Below, piece after piece: positions 23,090 to 31,242 of a DNA stretch of 31,407 bases. Below the pieces are notes generated by a model, which saw only the letters and a program-made list of their open reading frames with translations, did not search any database and was not told the DNA's origin. Origin of the DNA: a virus; IMG/VR virus record IMGVR_UViG_3300008107_001254, positions 1-31,407 of that record; one strand, given 5' to 3'. The translations under genes were made by a program, and so were the position numbers. How positions within the stretch are numbered: position 1 is the first letter of the stretch; the number at the start of each line of letters is the position of its first letter.

Positions 23090-25249
23090 ATGGCTAAAAA
23101 AGTAGAAGTAGAAGTAGACGTTGATGTAGAACCATCAATTAAAGCGTTAAAAGAGTTAAAGAAACAACTTAAAGAAACCGCAGCCGGTTCTGAGGAATTT
23201 AACAAAATATCCAAAAAGATTAAGGATGTTGAAGATGCGTTAGAAGAAAGTAAAGCGGGTGCAAGAGGTTTCGTTGACCAATTAGAGGCTGCGCCAGGAC
23301 CTGTAGGTTCATTAGCAAGAGGGTTTAGACAATTAGAAATTAGTACCAAGTCATTTGGTATGGCACTCAAAGCAACAGGTATTGGTTTATTGGTTGCCGC
23401 TGTAGGTGGTATTGCCGCTGCATTCTCACAAGTAGAAGGTGCCGGTAAGAAACTTGAACCGTTAATGATTGGATTGGAAAAAATCTTTGGTGGTATTGTG
23501 GAAGTATTCACACCATTATTAGATGCGTTCCTTGAGATGGCATTAACTGCATTACCATATATCACAAAAGGTATTGGTATATTCTATTCTTCTTTAGTGG
23601 GTTTATTTACCTTAATTAAGGAAGTTGGAACGGGTGCAGGTAAAATACTGAAAGGTATATTCACGTTAGATTTTGATAGTTTAAAAGAAGGATATGACCA
23701 ATTGGCTGGTTCGTGGGATAAGACGGTAAAATCATTTACAGATAGTATGGGTCGTTATGACGCTGGTACTAAGAAGATGACCAAGACTGAAAAGGAAAAC
23801 CTTAAAGAAAGGGAAGACGCAAGAAAGGCTGCACTTGAAAAGAGATTGAAAGAGATGGATACTCAGGATAAGTTAGATGCGGTTCGTCTTGAAAAGATGA
23901 AACAAGAAGCATTAAACCTTGCTGAGACAGAACAAGAAAAGTTAGATATAGAAAAGAAATTCTTTGAGTTATCCTATAAAGCAAGATTAAAAGACCTTGA
24001 GGATAAACAAAAATTATACAAGAAGGATAGTGAAGAATTTAAAGCACTACAAATTACCAAGGAAGAATTAGAGAATGAAAATATCATCAAGACAAGAGAG
24101 TTTGGTGAGAAACAAAAAGAATTAAATACAAAGAAGAATAAAGAACTTCTTGATGAAGAGGTTGCAGCACTTAACCTAAAGAAGGCTAAGGGTGAGATTA
24201 AAGAGACAGAATATCAAGAAAGTTTATATAATATAAATAAAAAGTATCTTACTGATAAGAAAGATATTGCACAAAACGAATTACAGTACCAACAATATCT
24301 AAGTGAACAAAGAAAGAAATTAGCGGCTGATGATAGAGCAACCATCAACCTAAATCTTCAAAATCAGATTGATAGTATAGATAGATTAAACGAATTACAA
24401 GAATTTGACTTTGCTGAGGATTTAAGAAGGTTACAAGAAAAGAAGGTATTATTAGAAGAACAAGAAAAGAATGAACTTGCAAACACAGAATTAACTGAGT
24501 TTCAAAAGAATGAAATTAGGACCAAGTACTCTAAAATGAGAACTGACCTGATTACAAAAGAGGTTGCAACTGAGAGAGCGGCTACGGAGGCAAAGTTCCA
24601 AGTTCAATTGGCATACGCACAAGCGTTTCAAGGTCTTGGTTCACTATTCCAAGATATTGCGGGTGAGAATAAAAAACTTGCAATATTAGGTATTGTTATT
24701 GAAAAGGCTGCAGCACTTGCATCTATTGCGATTAACGCTAAGAAAAACTTTATTAAAGATGGTGGTATCAAATCACCATTAGCGTGGGCTAACTTAGCGG
24801 TAGCGGGTGTATCTGCGGCAGCGGTAGTTGTTGCGGCGGTAAAAGGTATTCAATCAATTAATCAAGCATCAGAAGGTGGTAGTGGTGGTTCAGAAGGTGC
24901 TGCACCGGCACCTAATTCAGCAGAAGCATTAGGTAGAAACTATGAGAAAGGTGGTCTATTAAAAGGACCAAGACACGCTCAAGGTGGAATGATGATTGAG
25001 GCTGAAGGTGGTGAAGCGGTAATGACAAGAGGTGCGGTAACAATGTTCCAACCTCTATTATCAGCAATGAACCAAATGGGTGGTGGTACATCATTCGGTA
25101 ATCAGTTATTTATTAGACCTGATGCTGCAAATGTATCTAAACCACAACAAGAACAATCACCTGTAATAATGAAAACATATGTTGTATCAAATGAATTAAC
25201 ATCTGAACAAGAAAAACTGGCAAGATTAAAAGACTTGTCTACATTATAA
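23090..25249 (+). CDS. Tail tape measure protein (719 aa)
   Basis: Length-determining tail protein. The N-terminus is charged and coiled-coil-prone (KALKELKKQLKETAAGSEEF). Hydrophobic segments follow at about 98-120 (TGIGLLVAAVGGIAAAFSQV) and 130-165, then a long Lys/Glu coiled coil (about 225-500), then two more hydrophobic segments (ILGIVIEKAAALASIAINA and WANLAVAGVSAAAVVVAAVK). The end has a Gly-rich stretch with GPRHAQGGMMIEAEGGEAVM, a motif seen near the C-terminus of many tape measure proteins. From the usual rule of about 0.15 nm per residue, the tail would be near 105-110 nm (inference). Whether the tail is contractile is not clear. Confidence 0.85.
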   Translation: MAKKVEVEVDVDVEPSIKALKELKKQLKETAAGSEEFNKISKKIKDVEDALEESKAGARGFVDQLEAAPGPVGSLARGFRQLEISTKSFGMALKATGIGLLVAAVGGIAAAFSQVEGAGKKLEPLMIGLEKIFGGIVEVFTPLLDAFLEMALTALPYITKGIGIFYSSLVGLFTLIKEVGTGAGKILKGIFTLDFDSLKEGYDQLAGSWDKTVKSFTDSMGRYDAGTKKMTKTEKENLKEREDARKAALEKRLKEMDTQDKLDAVRLEKMKQEALNLAETEQEKLDIEKKFFELSYKARLKDLEDKQKLYKKDSEEFKALQITKEELENENIIKTREFGEKQKELNTKKNKELLDEEVAALNLKKAKGEIKETEYQESLYNINKKYLTDKKDIAQNELQYQQYLSEQRKKLAADDRATINLNLQNQIDSIDRLNELQEFDFAEDLRRLQEKKVLLEEQEKNELANTELTEFQKNEIRTKYSKMRTDLITKEVATERAATEAKFQVQLAYAQAFQGLGSLFQDIAGENKKLAILGIVIEKAAALASIAINAKKNFIKDGGIKSPLAWANLAVAGVSAAAVVVAAVKGIQSINQASEGGSGGSEGAAPAPNSAEALGRNYEKGGLLKGPRHAQGGMMIEAEGGEAVMTRGAVTMFQPLLSAMNQMGGGTSFGNQLFIRPDAANVSKPQQEQSPVIMKTYVVSNELTSEQEKLARLKDLSTL

Positions 25250-25250
25250 T

Positions 25251-25379
25251 ATGGCTAAAAGTAAATCACAATCAAGTAATAAAATATCATTTGGTAAACG
25301 TAAATCACAACCAAATGGTCAAAAGTCATTCGGTCCTAAGTCACAGAAACCCAAGAAGTATCGTGGCCAAGGTAGATAA
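25251..25379 (+). CDS. Very basic small protein (42 aa)
   Basis: Starts 1 bp after the tape-measure stop (MAKSKSQSSNKISFGKRKSQ) and ends KKYRGQGR. About a third of residues are Lys or Arg, with only Ser, Gln, Asn and Gly besides; no acidic residue is seen. This composition suits binding of nucleic acid or of acidic head/scaffold proteins. It ends 16 bp before the protease gene and its end overlaps the AATTTATATTTAATAATA element. No family recognised. Confidence 0.55.
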   Translation: MAKSKSQSSNKISFGKRKSQPNGQKSFGPKSQKPKKYRGQGR

Positions 25380-25395
25380 ATTTATATTTAATAAT
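25378..25395 (+). promoter_or_regulatory. Late promoter-like A/T element before the prohead protease
   Basis: AAATTTATATTTAATAAT lies directly before the ATG at 25396. The core TATATTTA (25383-25390) resembles the -7 box. No matching TTTG -33 box is seen at the right distance. If it is a promoter, the transcript would be leaderless or nearly so. Confidence 0.4.
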
Positions 25396-26109
25396 ATGAA
25401 GAAAGATAAAGTATATGAATTAAGAATTGACGAAGAGGATGAAATATCAGGAATTGATAGTATATCCCTCGTTGATGAACCAGCCATTGAGGTAAATTGG
25501 GTAGCATTTAATAAACATAAACATTCAGCAACTGAAGAGTGTTTCCATATCCCTGATGGTGAAGATAGTAAGTATCTTGAACTATTATATACAAAGGGAA
25601 AACCTGAACAGGAATTATTGGATGGTGGTTATGAATTAGTATCCATTGAAGTTAATGGTCAGGAAAGTTTTTTTAATGCACCTAAACCAAATGCACCGTC
25701 ATTTGTGGATGAGGATAGTGAATATCTTATTCGTTACAAATACATCTTAGACCCAAGAATTAAACAAGCACCAATCATTGCAACCACAAGAGATTTTTGT
25801 TCTGATTTATTGAACAAGAACTTTGTATGGAGAGTAGAAGATATGGATGACCTTAGAAACGACTTTGGTCAATCGGCAATGGTTTGGAGAGGTGGTTTTA
25901 ATTGCAGACACAGATGGGCCAAACTTAAATATAAAAAGAATACAACAATTATAAACAAAGGGTCAATAACGACTGGCCGTGTTGCAACTGAAGATTATGG
26001 TGACCTATTAGGTTATCCACAACCTGATACAGTTACAGAAAAAACATTAGGTAATCCATCACCATCAACAAAGAAGAACTTAGGTTTATCTAAAACCATC
26101 ATACGTTGA
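25396..26109 (+). CDS. Prohead protease N-terminal half with MuF-like motif (237 aa)
   Basis: ATG 25396 follows the A/T element. Residues 18-38 (SGIDSISLVDEPAIEVNWVA) resemble the start of XkdF-type prohead proteases. Residues 130-174 (TRDFCSDLLN ... WRGGFNCRHRW) show the R-x-F-C and W-x-G-x-N-C-R-H-x-W motifs of Mu gpF-like head morphogenesis proteins. The frame stops at 26109, but the +1 frame continues without a start codon. Reading TCT AAA then CCA TCA TAC joins them as LSKPSYVDQV, so the original protein is probably 506 residues (25396-26917). The A4 run at 26092-26095 is the likely break. Whether it is real or an error is open. Confidence 0.65.
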   Translation: MKKDKVYELRIDEEDEISGIDSISLVDEPAIEVNWVAFNKHKHSATEECFHIPDGEDSKYLELLYTKGKPEQELLDGGYELVSIEVNGQESFFNAPKPNAPSFVDEDSEYLIRYKYILDPRIKQAPIIATTRDFCSDLLNKNFVWRVEDMDDLRNDFGQSAMVWRGGFNCRHRWAKLKYKKNTTIINKGSITTGRVATEDYGDLLGYPQPDTVTEKTLGNPSPSTKKNLGLSKTIIR

Positions 26110-26917
26110 CCAAGTATCAGGAAAGACAATAGAAAAATCTATTGCGTTTGAAAGTTATACGGATTATCCTGAGAGTGCAAGAAACGCAGCAAAGAGAGCA
26201 TTAGATTGGGCTGAGAAAAATGGATGGGGTTCTTGTGGAACACCTGTGGGTAAAGCTCGTGCAAATCAACTTGCTAAGGGTGAAGCCATCTCAGAAGAAA
26301 CTATATCAAGAATGGCATCATTCGCAAGACATTTACAACATAAAGATGTTCCATACTCAGAAGGGTGTGGAGGTTTAATGGTAGATGCTTGGGGTGGACA
26401 AGCCGGTATTGAATGGGCACAAAACAAATTGGAAGAGATTAACAAAACCAATATGTCCAAACAGAAGTTCCAAACTGATGACGAAAAGAAAATGGTTGTA
26501 GGACCAGCAATGATACCTGACTTAAAGATATTCCGTAGAGACCCATTTGGTAATCCTTACTATGTATTCTTTAGTGCTGACACAATCAAGATGATTGCTG
26601 AAAAGTATATGAGGAATAAGTACATTGACAACAATGATGAGAACCATAATGGTAAAGCGGTGGAAGATGTGTACGTTGTTGAGAGTTGGATTAAAGAAGA
26701 TAAAGAAGATAAATCAAACAAATATGGTTATGGTGACTTACCTGTAGGTACTTGGTTTGTATCAATGAAGGTACGTAATGACCAAGTATGGAAGAAGGTA
26801 AAGAACGGAGAATTGAAAGGATTTAGTGTTTCAGGGTTCTTTGAAGAGATTGCTGACTTTGCAAGAGAACAGATGTTCTTACAACAAGTGGCTGATATAT
26901 TGAAGAATGTAAAATAA
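26096..26917 (+). CDS. Prohead protease C-terminal half, XkdF-like (273 aa)
   Basis: Open from 26084 with no ATG near the beginning (first alternative start GTG at 26246, inside a domain). Two parts are visible. The first (PESARNAAKRALDWAEKNGW, then GSCGTPVGKARANQLAKGEA and SEETISRMASFARH) is a domain seen fused to head proteins of Bacteroidota phages. The second (PDLKIFRRDPFGNPYYVFFS ... NHNGKAVEDVYVVESWI ... GELKGFSVSGFFEE) is the XkdF/Peptidase_S78_2-type maturation protease domain. It should cleave the scaffold (26984) and the capsid protein (27771) during head assembly. The missing start supports the frame break at 26092. Confidence 0.7.
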   Translation, partial: PSYVDQVSGKTIEKSIAFESYTDYPESARNAAKRALDWAEKNGWGSCGTPVGKARANQLAKGEAISEETISRMASFARHLQHKDVPYSEGCGGLMVDAWGGQAGIEWAQNKLEEINKTNMSKQKFQTDDEKKMVVGPAMIPDLKIFRRDPFGNPYYVFFSADTIKMIAEKYMRNKYIDNNDENHNGKAVEDVYVVESWIKEDKEDKSNKYGYGDLPVGTWFVSMKVRNDQVWKKVKNGELKGFSVSGFFEEIADFAREQMFLQQVADILKNVK

Positions 26918-26919
26918 CG

Positions 26920-26955
26920 TTTGGGAATATATATAAAAATTTATATTTAATAATA
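26920..26955 (+). promoter_or_regulatory. Promoter for scaffold and major capsid genes
   Basis: TTTG (26920-26923), an 18-bp spacer and TATATTTA (26942-26949) inside AATTTATATTTAATAATA (26938-26955). Here the element is separated from the start codon by a leader of about 28 bp, which supports it being a promoter rather than only a start-region sequence. Confidence 0.55.
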
Positions 26956-26983
26956 AGAAGAATAAACAAAACAATTTAAGATT

Positions 26984-27745
26984 ATGTCAAAAAATCCAAA
27001 AACAGCAATCCAAGAGATTAAAAAATTGATGGTACAGTTTGGTTTTATGGATGAACCTACATTAAAGTCTTTTAAAACAGAAGATAATACAATAGTTGAA
27101 ACACCCGATATGAAAGTCGGTGAGAAGATTACGAAGATTAACGATATGTTTGAAAGAGTGGCTTTAGATAATGGTTCATACAAATTAGTTGAAAACTTTG
27201 AAATAGAAGTTGTAGACGGTGAAATTAAAACTGTAAAAGAGATTTTCGTTGATGCTAAGTTGGTTGACGGTACACAGATTAAAGTTGAAGGTGACAGTTT
27301 GATGGAAGGTGCTAAAGTTGTTGTAGTAATGGCCGATGGAGAGGTTCCTGCACCTGATGGTGTTCACGAACTTGAAGACGGCACCAAGGTTGAAACCAAG
27401 GAAGGTGTTATTGCAAGAATTGAAGAAAAAGTAGAACCTGAAGTTGAAATTGAACTTGCAGACGAAATGGTAGAGGGACCAAAAGGTTCTGAAGCTGAGA
27501 TTAGTGTTCCTGACCCAATGGCAGAATTTATGGCTTTAGTTAAAGATATGATGGAAAAAATATCTGAGAAAATGAAAGCTATGGAAGATAAAGTACAAAC
27601 TATGAATGCAGACTTTGAAGCATTCAAGAAAGAACCAGCAGGTAAGAAAATATCTGATGGTAAAACAGACTTTAATAAACAATCAAGTTCTGATGATGTA
27701 ATTGCAGAAAGATTAGCAGCAATTGCAGCAATGAGAAAAAAATAA
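26984..27745 (+). CDS. Capsid scaffold-like protein (253 aa)
   Basis: An acidic protein of 253 residues placed between the protease and the major capsid gene. The middle is beta-rich and repetitive with Asp-Gly turns (VDGTQIKVEGDSLMEGAKVV, DGEVPAPDGVHELEDGTKVE), followed by Glu-rich stretches and a C-terminal helical part (KDMMEKISEKMKAMEDKVQT) ending with a basic tail (AAIAAMRKK). Scaffolds are acidic, helical and end with a basic capsid-binding tail, so this fits. It would be digested by the XkdF-like protease. Preceded by a promoter and an approximately 28-bp leader. Confidence 0.7.
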   Translation: MSKNPKTAIQEIKKLMVQFGFMDEPTLKSFKTEDNTIVETPDMKVGEKITKINDMFERVALDNGSYKLVENFEIEVVDGEIKTVKEIFVDAKLVDGTQIKVEGDSLMEGAKVVVVMADGEVPAPDGVHELEDGTKVETKEGVIARIEEKVEPEVEIELADEMVEGPKGSEAEISVPDPMAEFMALVKDMMEKISEKMKAMEDKVQTMNADFEAFKKEPAGKKISDGKTDFNKQSSSDDVIAERLAAIAAMRKK

Positions 27746-27770
27746 AATTAAAAATTAAAAAAATAAAAAA

Positions 27771-28742
27771 ATGAAAATTTTAAAGAAAGAAAACTTTTCG
27801 TATGACGTGTCTACAATTGGTTCATATGTTGACCAAGTAGGTGGTGAGTTGTTATCAAAAGCACTTATTGGTGCTACAACCCCTAAATACGTAAACGTGA
27901 GATTAGGTATCAAGGGAACACAAGCATTGAACCTATTAAACTCTAACATCGTGTTCCAAGCAGGTGAATGTGGATGGGACCCACCAACAGGTACTACTAC
28001 CACTTACACACAAAGAAACATTACAACTTGTGCTGAGAAATATAACGAAGCATTATGTTACCAAGACTTATTTGACACTTATCAATCAATGTTGATGAAG
28101 CCAGGTCAAACTCAAGAAACTGTTCCATTTGAACAACAAATCGCTGATTTGAAAGTTAAACAAATCCAACAAAGAATTGAACAAAAATTATGGCAAGCGA
28201 CAACAGGTGGTGGTGATTGTTTCAATGGTTTCAAAGCGTTAATCGTTACAGGAACTACAGGTGTAGGTAACTCAAGTGGTACTACATTTTCTAACTCAGT
28301 TGCATACGGTACCGCAGGTAACCCTATCACTGAAGTAGATAACTTAATCAACGCATTATCTGATGACGCAATGTCTCGTGATGACTTAAGAGTGTTTATG
28401 TCTTATGCTAACTTCCGTGTTTATGTACAGGCGTTAACTAAAGCAAACTTCTTCAGTAACTACATTGGTTCTTCTGAAATTACAGGTAATATGGAAGCTG
28501 TTCACCCTAACACAAATGTTAAGGTAATCCCTACAATCGGATTGAACGGTTCTAACAAAGTTGTAATCGGACCAGCAGAATATTTCGTAGTAGGTTTTGA
28601 CTTATTGTCTGACCACGAGAAATTAGTAATTTGGTACTCTAAAGATTATGATGAGTTACGTTTGAGAGCAAACTACAACTACGGTGCACAAATCGCATTG
28701 TTCGGTTCAACAGTTTACTTCGCAACTAACAACCTTGCATAA
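27771..28742 (+). CDS. Major capsid protein (323 aa)
   Basis: A 323-residue protein following the scaffold gene. N-terminal part (SYDVSTIGSYVDQVGGELLS, GATTPKYVNVRLGIKGTQAL), helical spine-type section (ETVPFEQQIADLKVKQIQQR) and C-terminal beta part (VIGPAEYFVVGFDLLSDHEK ... NYGAQIALFGSTVYFA) agree with an HK97-like capsid fold. The codons are more regular than in neighbouring genes (more AAC, GAC and TAC), as expected for a highly expressed product. The ATG follows a very A-rich leader (AAAATTAAAAAAATAAAAAA), typical of strong Bacteroidota start sites. A terminator follows. Confidence 0.85.
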   Translation: MKILKKENFSYDVSTIGSYVDQVGGELLSKALIGATTPKYVNVRLGIKGTQALNLLNSNIVFQAGECGWDPPTGTTTTYTQRNITTCAEKYNEALCYQDLFDTYQSMLMKPGQTQETVPFEQQIADLKVKQIQQRIEQKLWQATTGGGDCFNGFKALIVTGTTGVGNSSGTTFSNSVAYGTAGNPITEVDNLINALSDDAMSRDDLRVFMSYANFRVYVQALTKANFFSNYIGSSEITGNMEAVHPNTNVKVIPTIGLNGSNKVVIGPAEYFVVGFDLLSDHEKLVIWYSKDYDELRLRANYNYGAQIALFGSTVYFATNNLA

Positions 28743-28766
28743 TTGTTCTAAAATAGATAAAAAAAC

Positions 28767-28793
28767 TGTGGGGTGAAAGTCCCCACACATTTT
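28767..28793 (+). terminator. Terminator after the major capsid gene
   Basis: TGTGGGG (28767-28773) pairs with CCCCACA (28781-28787) around a 7-nt TGAAAGT loop, followed by CATTTTAATAA. The short T tract suggests partial termination, which would lower transcription of later genes relative to the capsid gene. Confidence 0.75.
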
Positions 28794-28825
28794 AATAAAC
28801 AGAAAAACAAATAATATAAAATAAT

Positions 28826-29371
28826 ATGAGTTGTTATATATCAAGCGGAGTGGCTTTAGGTTGTTCAGATGGTATCGGTGGTATTAAGACTATCTATGTT
28901 CTTGGTGCTACAGGTTCTACAACACCCGATGTTTCATCCGTATCAATATCAGGCTCTACGGGTCCTATTACAGGTATCACAGGAGCAGGTACTTGGTTCC
29001 AATTTGAATTGAAACGTAACACTTCTTCATTGTCACAGAACGTAACCAAATCTTTTGAGAATGGTACAATCTACTTTGAGCAAGTATTAACTGCGGTTCT
29101 TTACAAATATGACCAAGACAAACGTAATCAATTGAAATTGTTATCACAAAACGACGCTATTCAAATTATTGCTGTTGACCAAAATGATGTACAATACTAT
29201 TTAGGACAAGTAAATGGTATGTATCTATCAGGTGGTAGTGCAGCAACAGGTGTAGCGTTAGGTGATAGAAACGGTTTTGAATTGATTTTCACAGGTCAAG
29301 AACCACAACCAGCAAACGTAATTTCAGGTGTATTATCATCTATCTTTACTGCGGGTGGTTTCAATGACTAA
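28826..29371 (+). CDS. Virion protein, candidate tail tube (181 aa)
   Basis: A 181-residue beta-rich protein starting MSCYISSGVALGCSDGIGGI and including GTWFQFELKRNTSSLSQNVT, ENGTIYFEQVLTAVLYKYDQ and GVALGDRNGFELIFTGQEPQ. Its length and the even spread of strands fit a tail tube subunit, and it has its own terminator, as do major structural genes. Similar proteins are frequent beside the capsid gene of Bacteroidota phages, mostly annotated as hypothetical structural proteins. The tail tube assignment is tentative. It could instead be a head decoration or stabilising protein. Confidence 0.5.
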   Translation: MSCYISSGVALGCSDGIGGIKTIYVLGATGSTTPDVSSVSISGSTGPITGITGAGTWFQFELKRNTSSLSQNVTKSFENGTIYFEQVLTAVLYKYDQDKRNQLKLLSQNDAIQIIAVDQNDVQYYLGQVNGMYLSGGSAATGVALGDRNGFELIFTGQEPQPANVISGVLSSIFTAGGFND

Positions 29372-29424
29372 GACAGGGAAAAAGTAGGTCTGTTGTGGAC
29401 TGAATTTCTATATCTCTATTCTAT

Positions 29425-29449
29425 AAAGAGGGGCGTGAGCCCCTTTTTT
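29425..29449 (+). terminator. Strong intrinsic terminator
   Basis: AAAGAGGGGC (29425-29434) pairs with GCCCCTTTTTT (29439-29449) around a GTGA tetraloop of the GNRA type, ending in a T tract. A textbook terminator for the 28826 gene. Confidence 0.85.
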
Positions 29450-29454
29450 ATTAT

Positions 29455-29479
29455 TTCCCATTTCAATTTGGGAATTTTT
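29455..29479 (+). terminator. Second, weaker terminator-like hairpin
   Basis: TTCCCA (29455-29460) pairs with TGGGAA (29469-29474), followed by TTTTT (29475-29479). It comes 6 bp after the first terminator, so the two act in tandem or the second is a relic. The T tract runs into the A/T promoter-like element. Confidence 0.45.
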
Positions 29480-29494
29480 ATATTTAATTATATA
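29477..29494 (+). promoter_or_regulatory. Late promoter-like A/T element before the portal operon
   Basis: TTTATATTTAATTATATA with core TATATTTA (29479-29486) lies 10 bp upstream of the ATG at 29505 and directly after two terminators, where a new promoter is needed. No -33 TTTG box is seen at proper distance. Confidence 0.45.
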
Positions 29495-29504
29495 GAGTAA
29501 AATT

Positions 29505-29879
29505 ATGTTAATATTACAAAAAGGACAACAAAACGAATTGGTTTTAAATATCAATAACAATTCAAGGGCCGACTTTTCGGGCTATACTCTTACTTTTACA
29601 CATACTCTATCACAGGAAGTAAAATCGTACACTATTAGTACATCCAACCCTGCAGAGTTTGGTGAGAATATAAGATACTGTGAGATTGTTTTGAATTTAC
29701 AATTACCTGGCCAAGACTTAAATTATGAGGGTCAATATCAATTACAAATATTTGGTAATGGTACTACTTTAGTTTATACAGGTCTTGCAAGATTAGATGG
29801 TACTTCAGAAAATAACACAATTATTTCATACGTTTCTAATAACGAAGAAAATGAAAATTACATATATATACAAGATTAA
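29505..29879 (+). CDS. Small beta-rich structural protein (124 aa)
   Basis: A 124-residue protein with alternating hydrophobic residues (KGQQNELVLNINNNSRADFS ... NYEGQYQLQIFGNGTTLVYT), reminiscent of an Ig-like beta sandwich. It lies between the 28826 gene and the portal gene and is probably cotranscribed with the portal (ATG 2 bp after its stop). It may be a head decoration or neck protein. Not recognised. Confidence 0.55.
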   Translation: MLILQKGQQNELVLNINNNSRADFSGYTLTFTHTLSQEVKSYTISTSNPAEFGENIRYCEIVLNLQLPGQDLNYEGQYQLQIFGNGTTLVYTGLARLDGTSENNTIISYVSNNEENENYIYIQD

Positions 29880-29881
29880 TT

Positions 29882-31234
29882 ATGAGTGAAATACAAAAAT
29901 ACCAATTAGGTAAAATCAACTTTACACAAGAACCGTTACTTCCTATATTCAGTGAAGTATTCAATCGTTATCCTTGGGTATGGTATGGTGAGAACAACTT
30001 GATGCCACAGTATCTAATTAGTAGATACAACAACTGTGCAATACATAAAGCGGTGGTAATCTCAAAGAGAGAACAAATAATGGGTGATGGTCTTGTATCA
30101 TTAAACAACCCAATGGCTACAGTCAACCTTGTTAACAAGAGTGAGAACGTATCTGATGTAATGAAAAAATGTGCATTGGATTTAATTTTATTTGGAGGTT
30201 ATGCATTGAATGTAATATGGTCAAGAGACAGAAAGAACATTGCAGAGATTTATCACTTAGACTTTAGTAGAGTTAGATGTGGTAAGTTGAATGATGATGA
30301 TGAAATTGAAAAGTATTATTATTCACCTGATTGGTCTAATATAAGAAAATATGTACCACAAGAATATGATGCATTTAATCAAGAAGATGGTGGACCATCA
30401 CAGATATATTATTATAAACAATATCAACCAAGCAATAGTTACTATCCTCAGCCTGATTATAGTGGCGGTCTTGCTGCAATTGAGATTGATGTAAATATAA
30501 AAGAGTTTCACGCAAACAACCTAAAGAATGGTATGATGCCATCTTTATGGATTAATATGAACAATGGTATTCCTGGCGAGGAAGAACAAAGATTGGTTAC
30601 AAGAGCATTGGAAAGTCAGTTTACATCTGTAAACAATGCGGGTAGACCAATTATATCATTTAACGAAAGTAAAGAACTATCCCCTGAAATTACACAAATA
30701 CAAACATCTGCAAATGATGGTTACTATGCAGCAATCTATGATGACATTGTACGTACTATATTGTCCTCTCACAGGGTTTCTTCAGGTGAACTATATGGTA
30801 TATCCACCGCAGGTAAATTAGGGTCAAGAAACGAAATTGTGGACCATTCTGAGTACTTTAGAAAGATGGTTATCCAACCATACCAAAAAGAACTATTGGG
30901 ATGTTTTGACAAGTTAATGTCAATGAAGTTTGAAAAACCAACATCATTTGAAATTAAACCATTGTCAATTTATCTAACGGGTGACGTTACAGATAATCCA
31001 GCGGTGATTGACAAACCTGTTACACCTGTTGAAGCGGAAAGTGAAAAGATGGTTATCAACGAAAACATCAAAGGTTTAAAAGGTCGTGAGTACCAAAACC
31101 TAATGAGAATTGTTCGTGAATACAATAAAGGAAAAATTTCAAGACAACAAGCAGCACAAATGTTAATGGCCGGTTATGGTCTAACAGAAGAAGAATGTTT
31201 TGTTTGGTTGGGAGAAGATGAAGAAAACGATTAA
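29882..31234 (+). CDS. Portal protein (450 aa)
   Basis: The 450-residue protein has the usual portal layout: an N-terminal part (RYPWVWYGENNLMPQYLISR, then YNNCAIHKAVVISKREQIMG), a central part (DLILFGGYALNVIWSRDRKN, and FHANNLKNGMMPSLWINMNN), a stem and helical crown (TILSSHRVSSGELYGISTAG, DHSEYFRKMVIQPYQKELLG) and a C-terminal acidic helical tail. This is the dodecameric channel at one head vertex through which the terminase (6620) packs DNA. The gene is located after the capsid gene and far from the terminase, the reverse of the usual order. Confidence 0.85.
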   Translation: MSEIQKYQLGKINFTQEPLLPIFSEVFNRYPWVWYGENNLMPQYLISRYNNCAIHKAVVISKREQIMGDGLVSLNNPMATVNLVNKSENVSDVMKKCALDLILFGGYALNVIWSRDRKNIAEIYHLDFSRVRCGKLNDDDEIEKYYYSPDWSNIRKYVPQEYDAFNQEDGGPSQIYYYKQYQPSNSYYPQPDYSGGLAAIEIDVNIKEFHANNLKNGMMPSLWINMNNGIPGEEEQRLVTRALESQFTSVNNAGRPIISFNESKELSPEITQIQTSANDGYYAAIYDDIVRTILSSHRVSSGELYGISTAGKLGSRNEIVDHSEYFRKMVIQPYQKELLGCFDKLMSMKFEKPTSFEIKPLSIYLTGDVTDNPAVIDKPVTPVEAESEKMVINENIKGLKGREYQNLMRIVREYNKGKISRQQAAQMLMAGYGLTEEECFVWLGEDEEND

Positions 31235-31242
31235 TTAAAACT

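Noticed and set aside
23080-23565. Leftward 161-codon frame opposite the tape measure
   Set aside because: Ser/Asn/Pro-rich pattern typical of antisense shadows; the tape measure frame explains the region.
29455-29474. Inverted repeat TTCCCA/TGGGAA as an attachment site
   Set aside because: Short stem followed by a T tract fits a second terminator better; no integrase gene is seen in the window.
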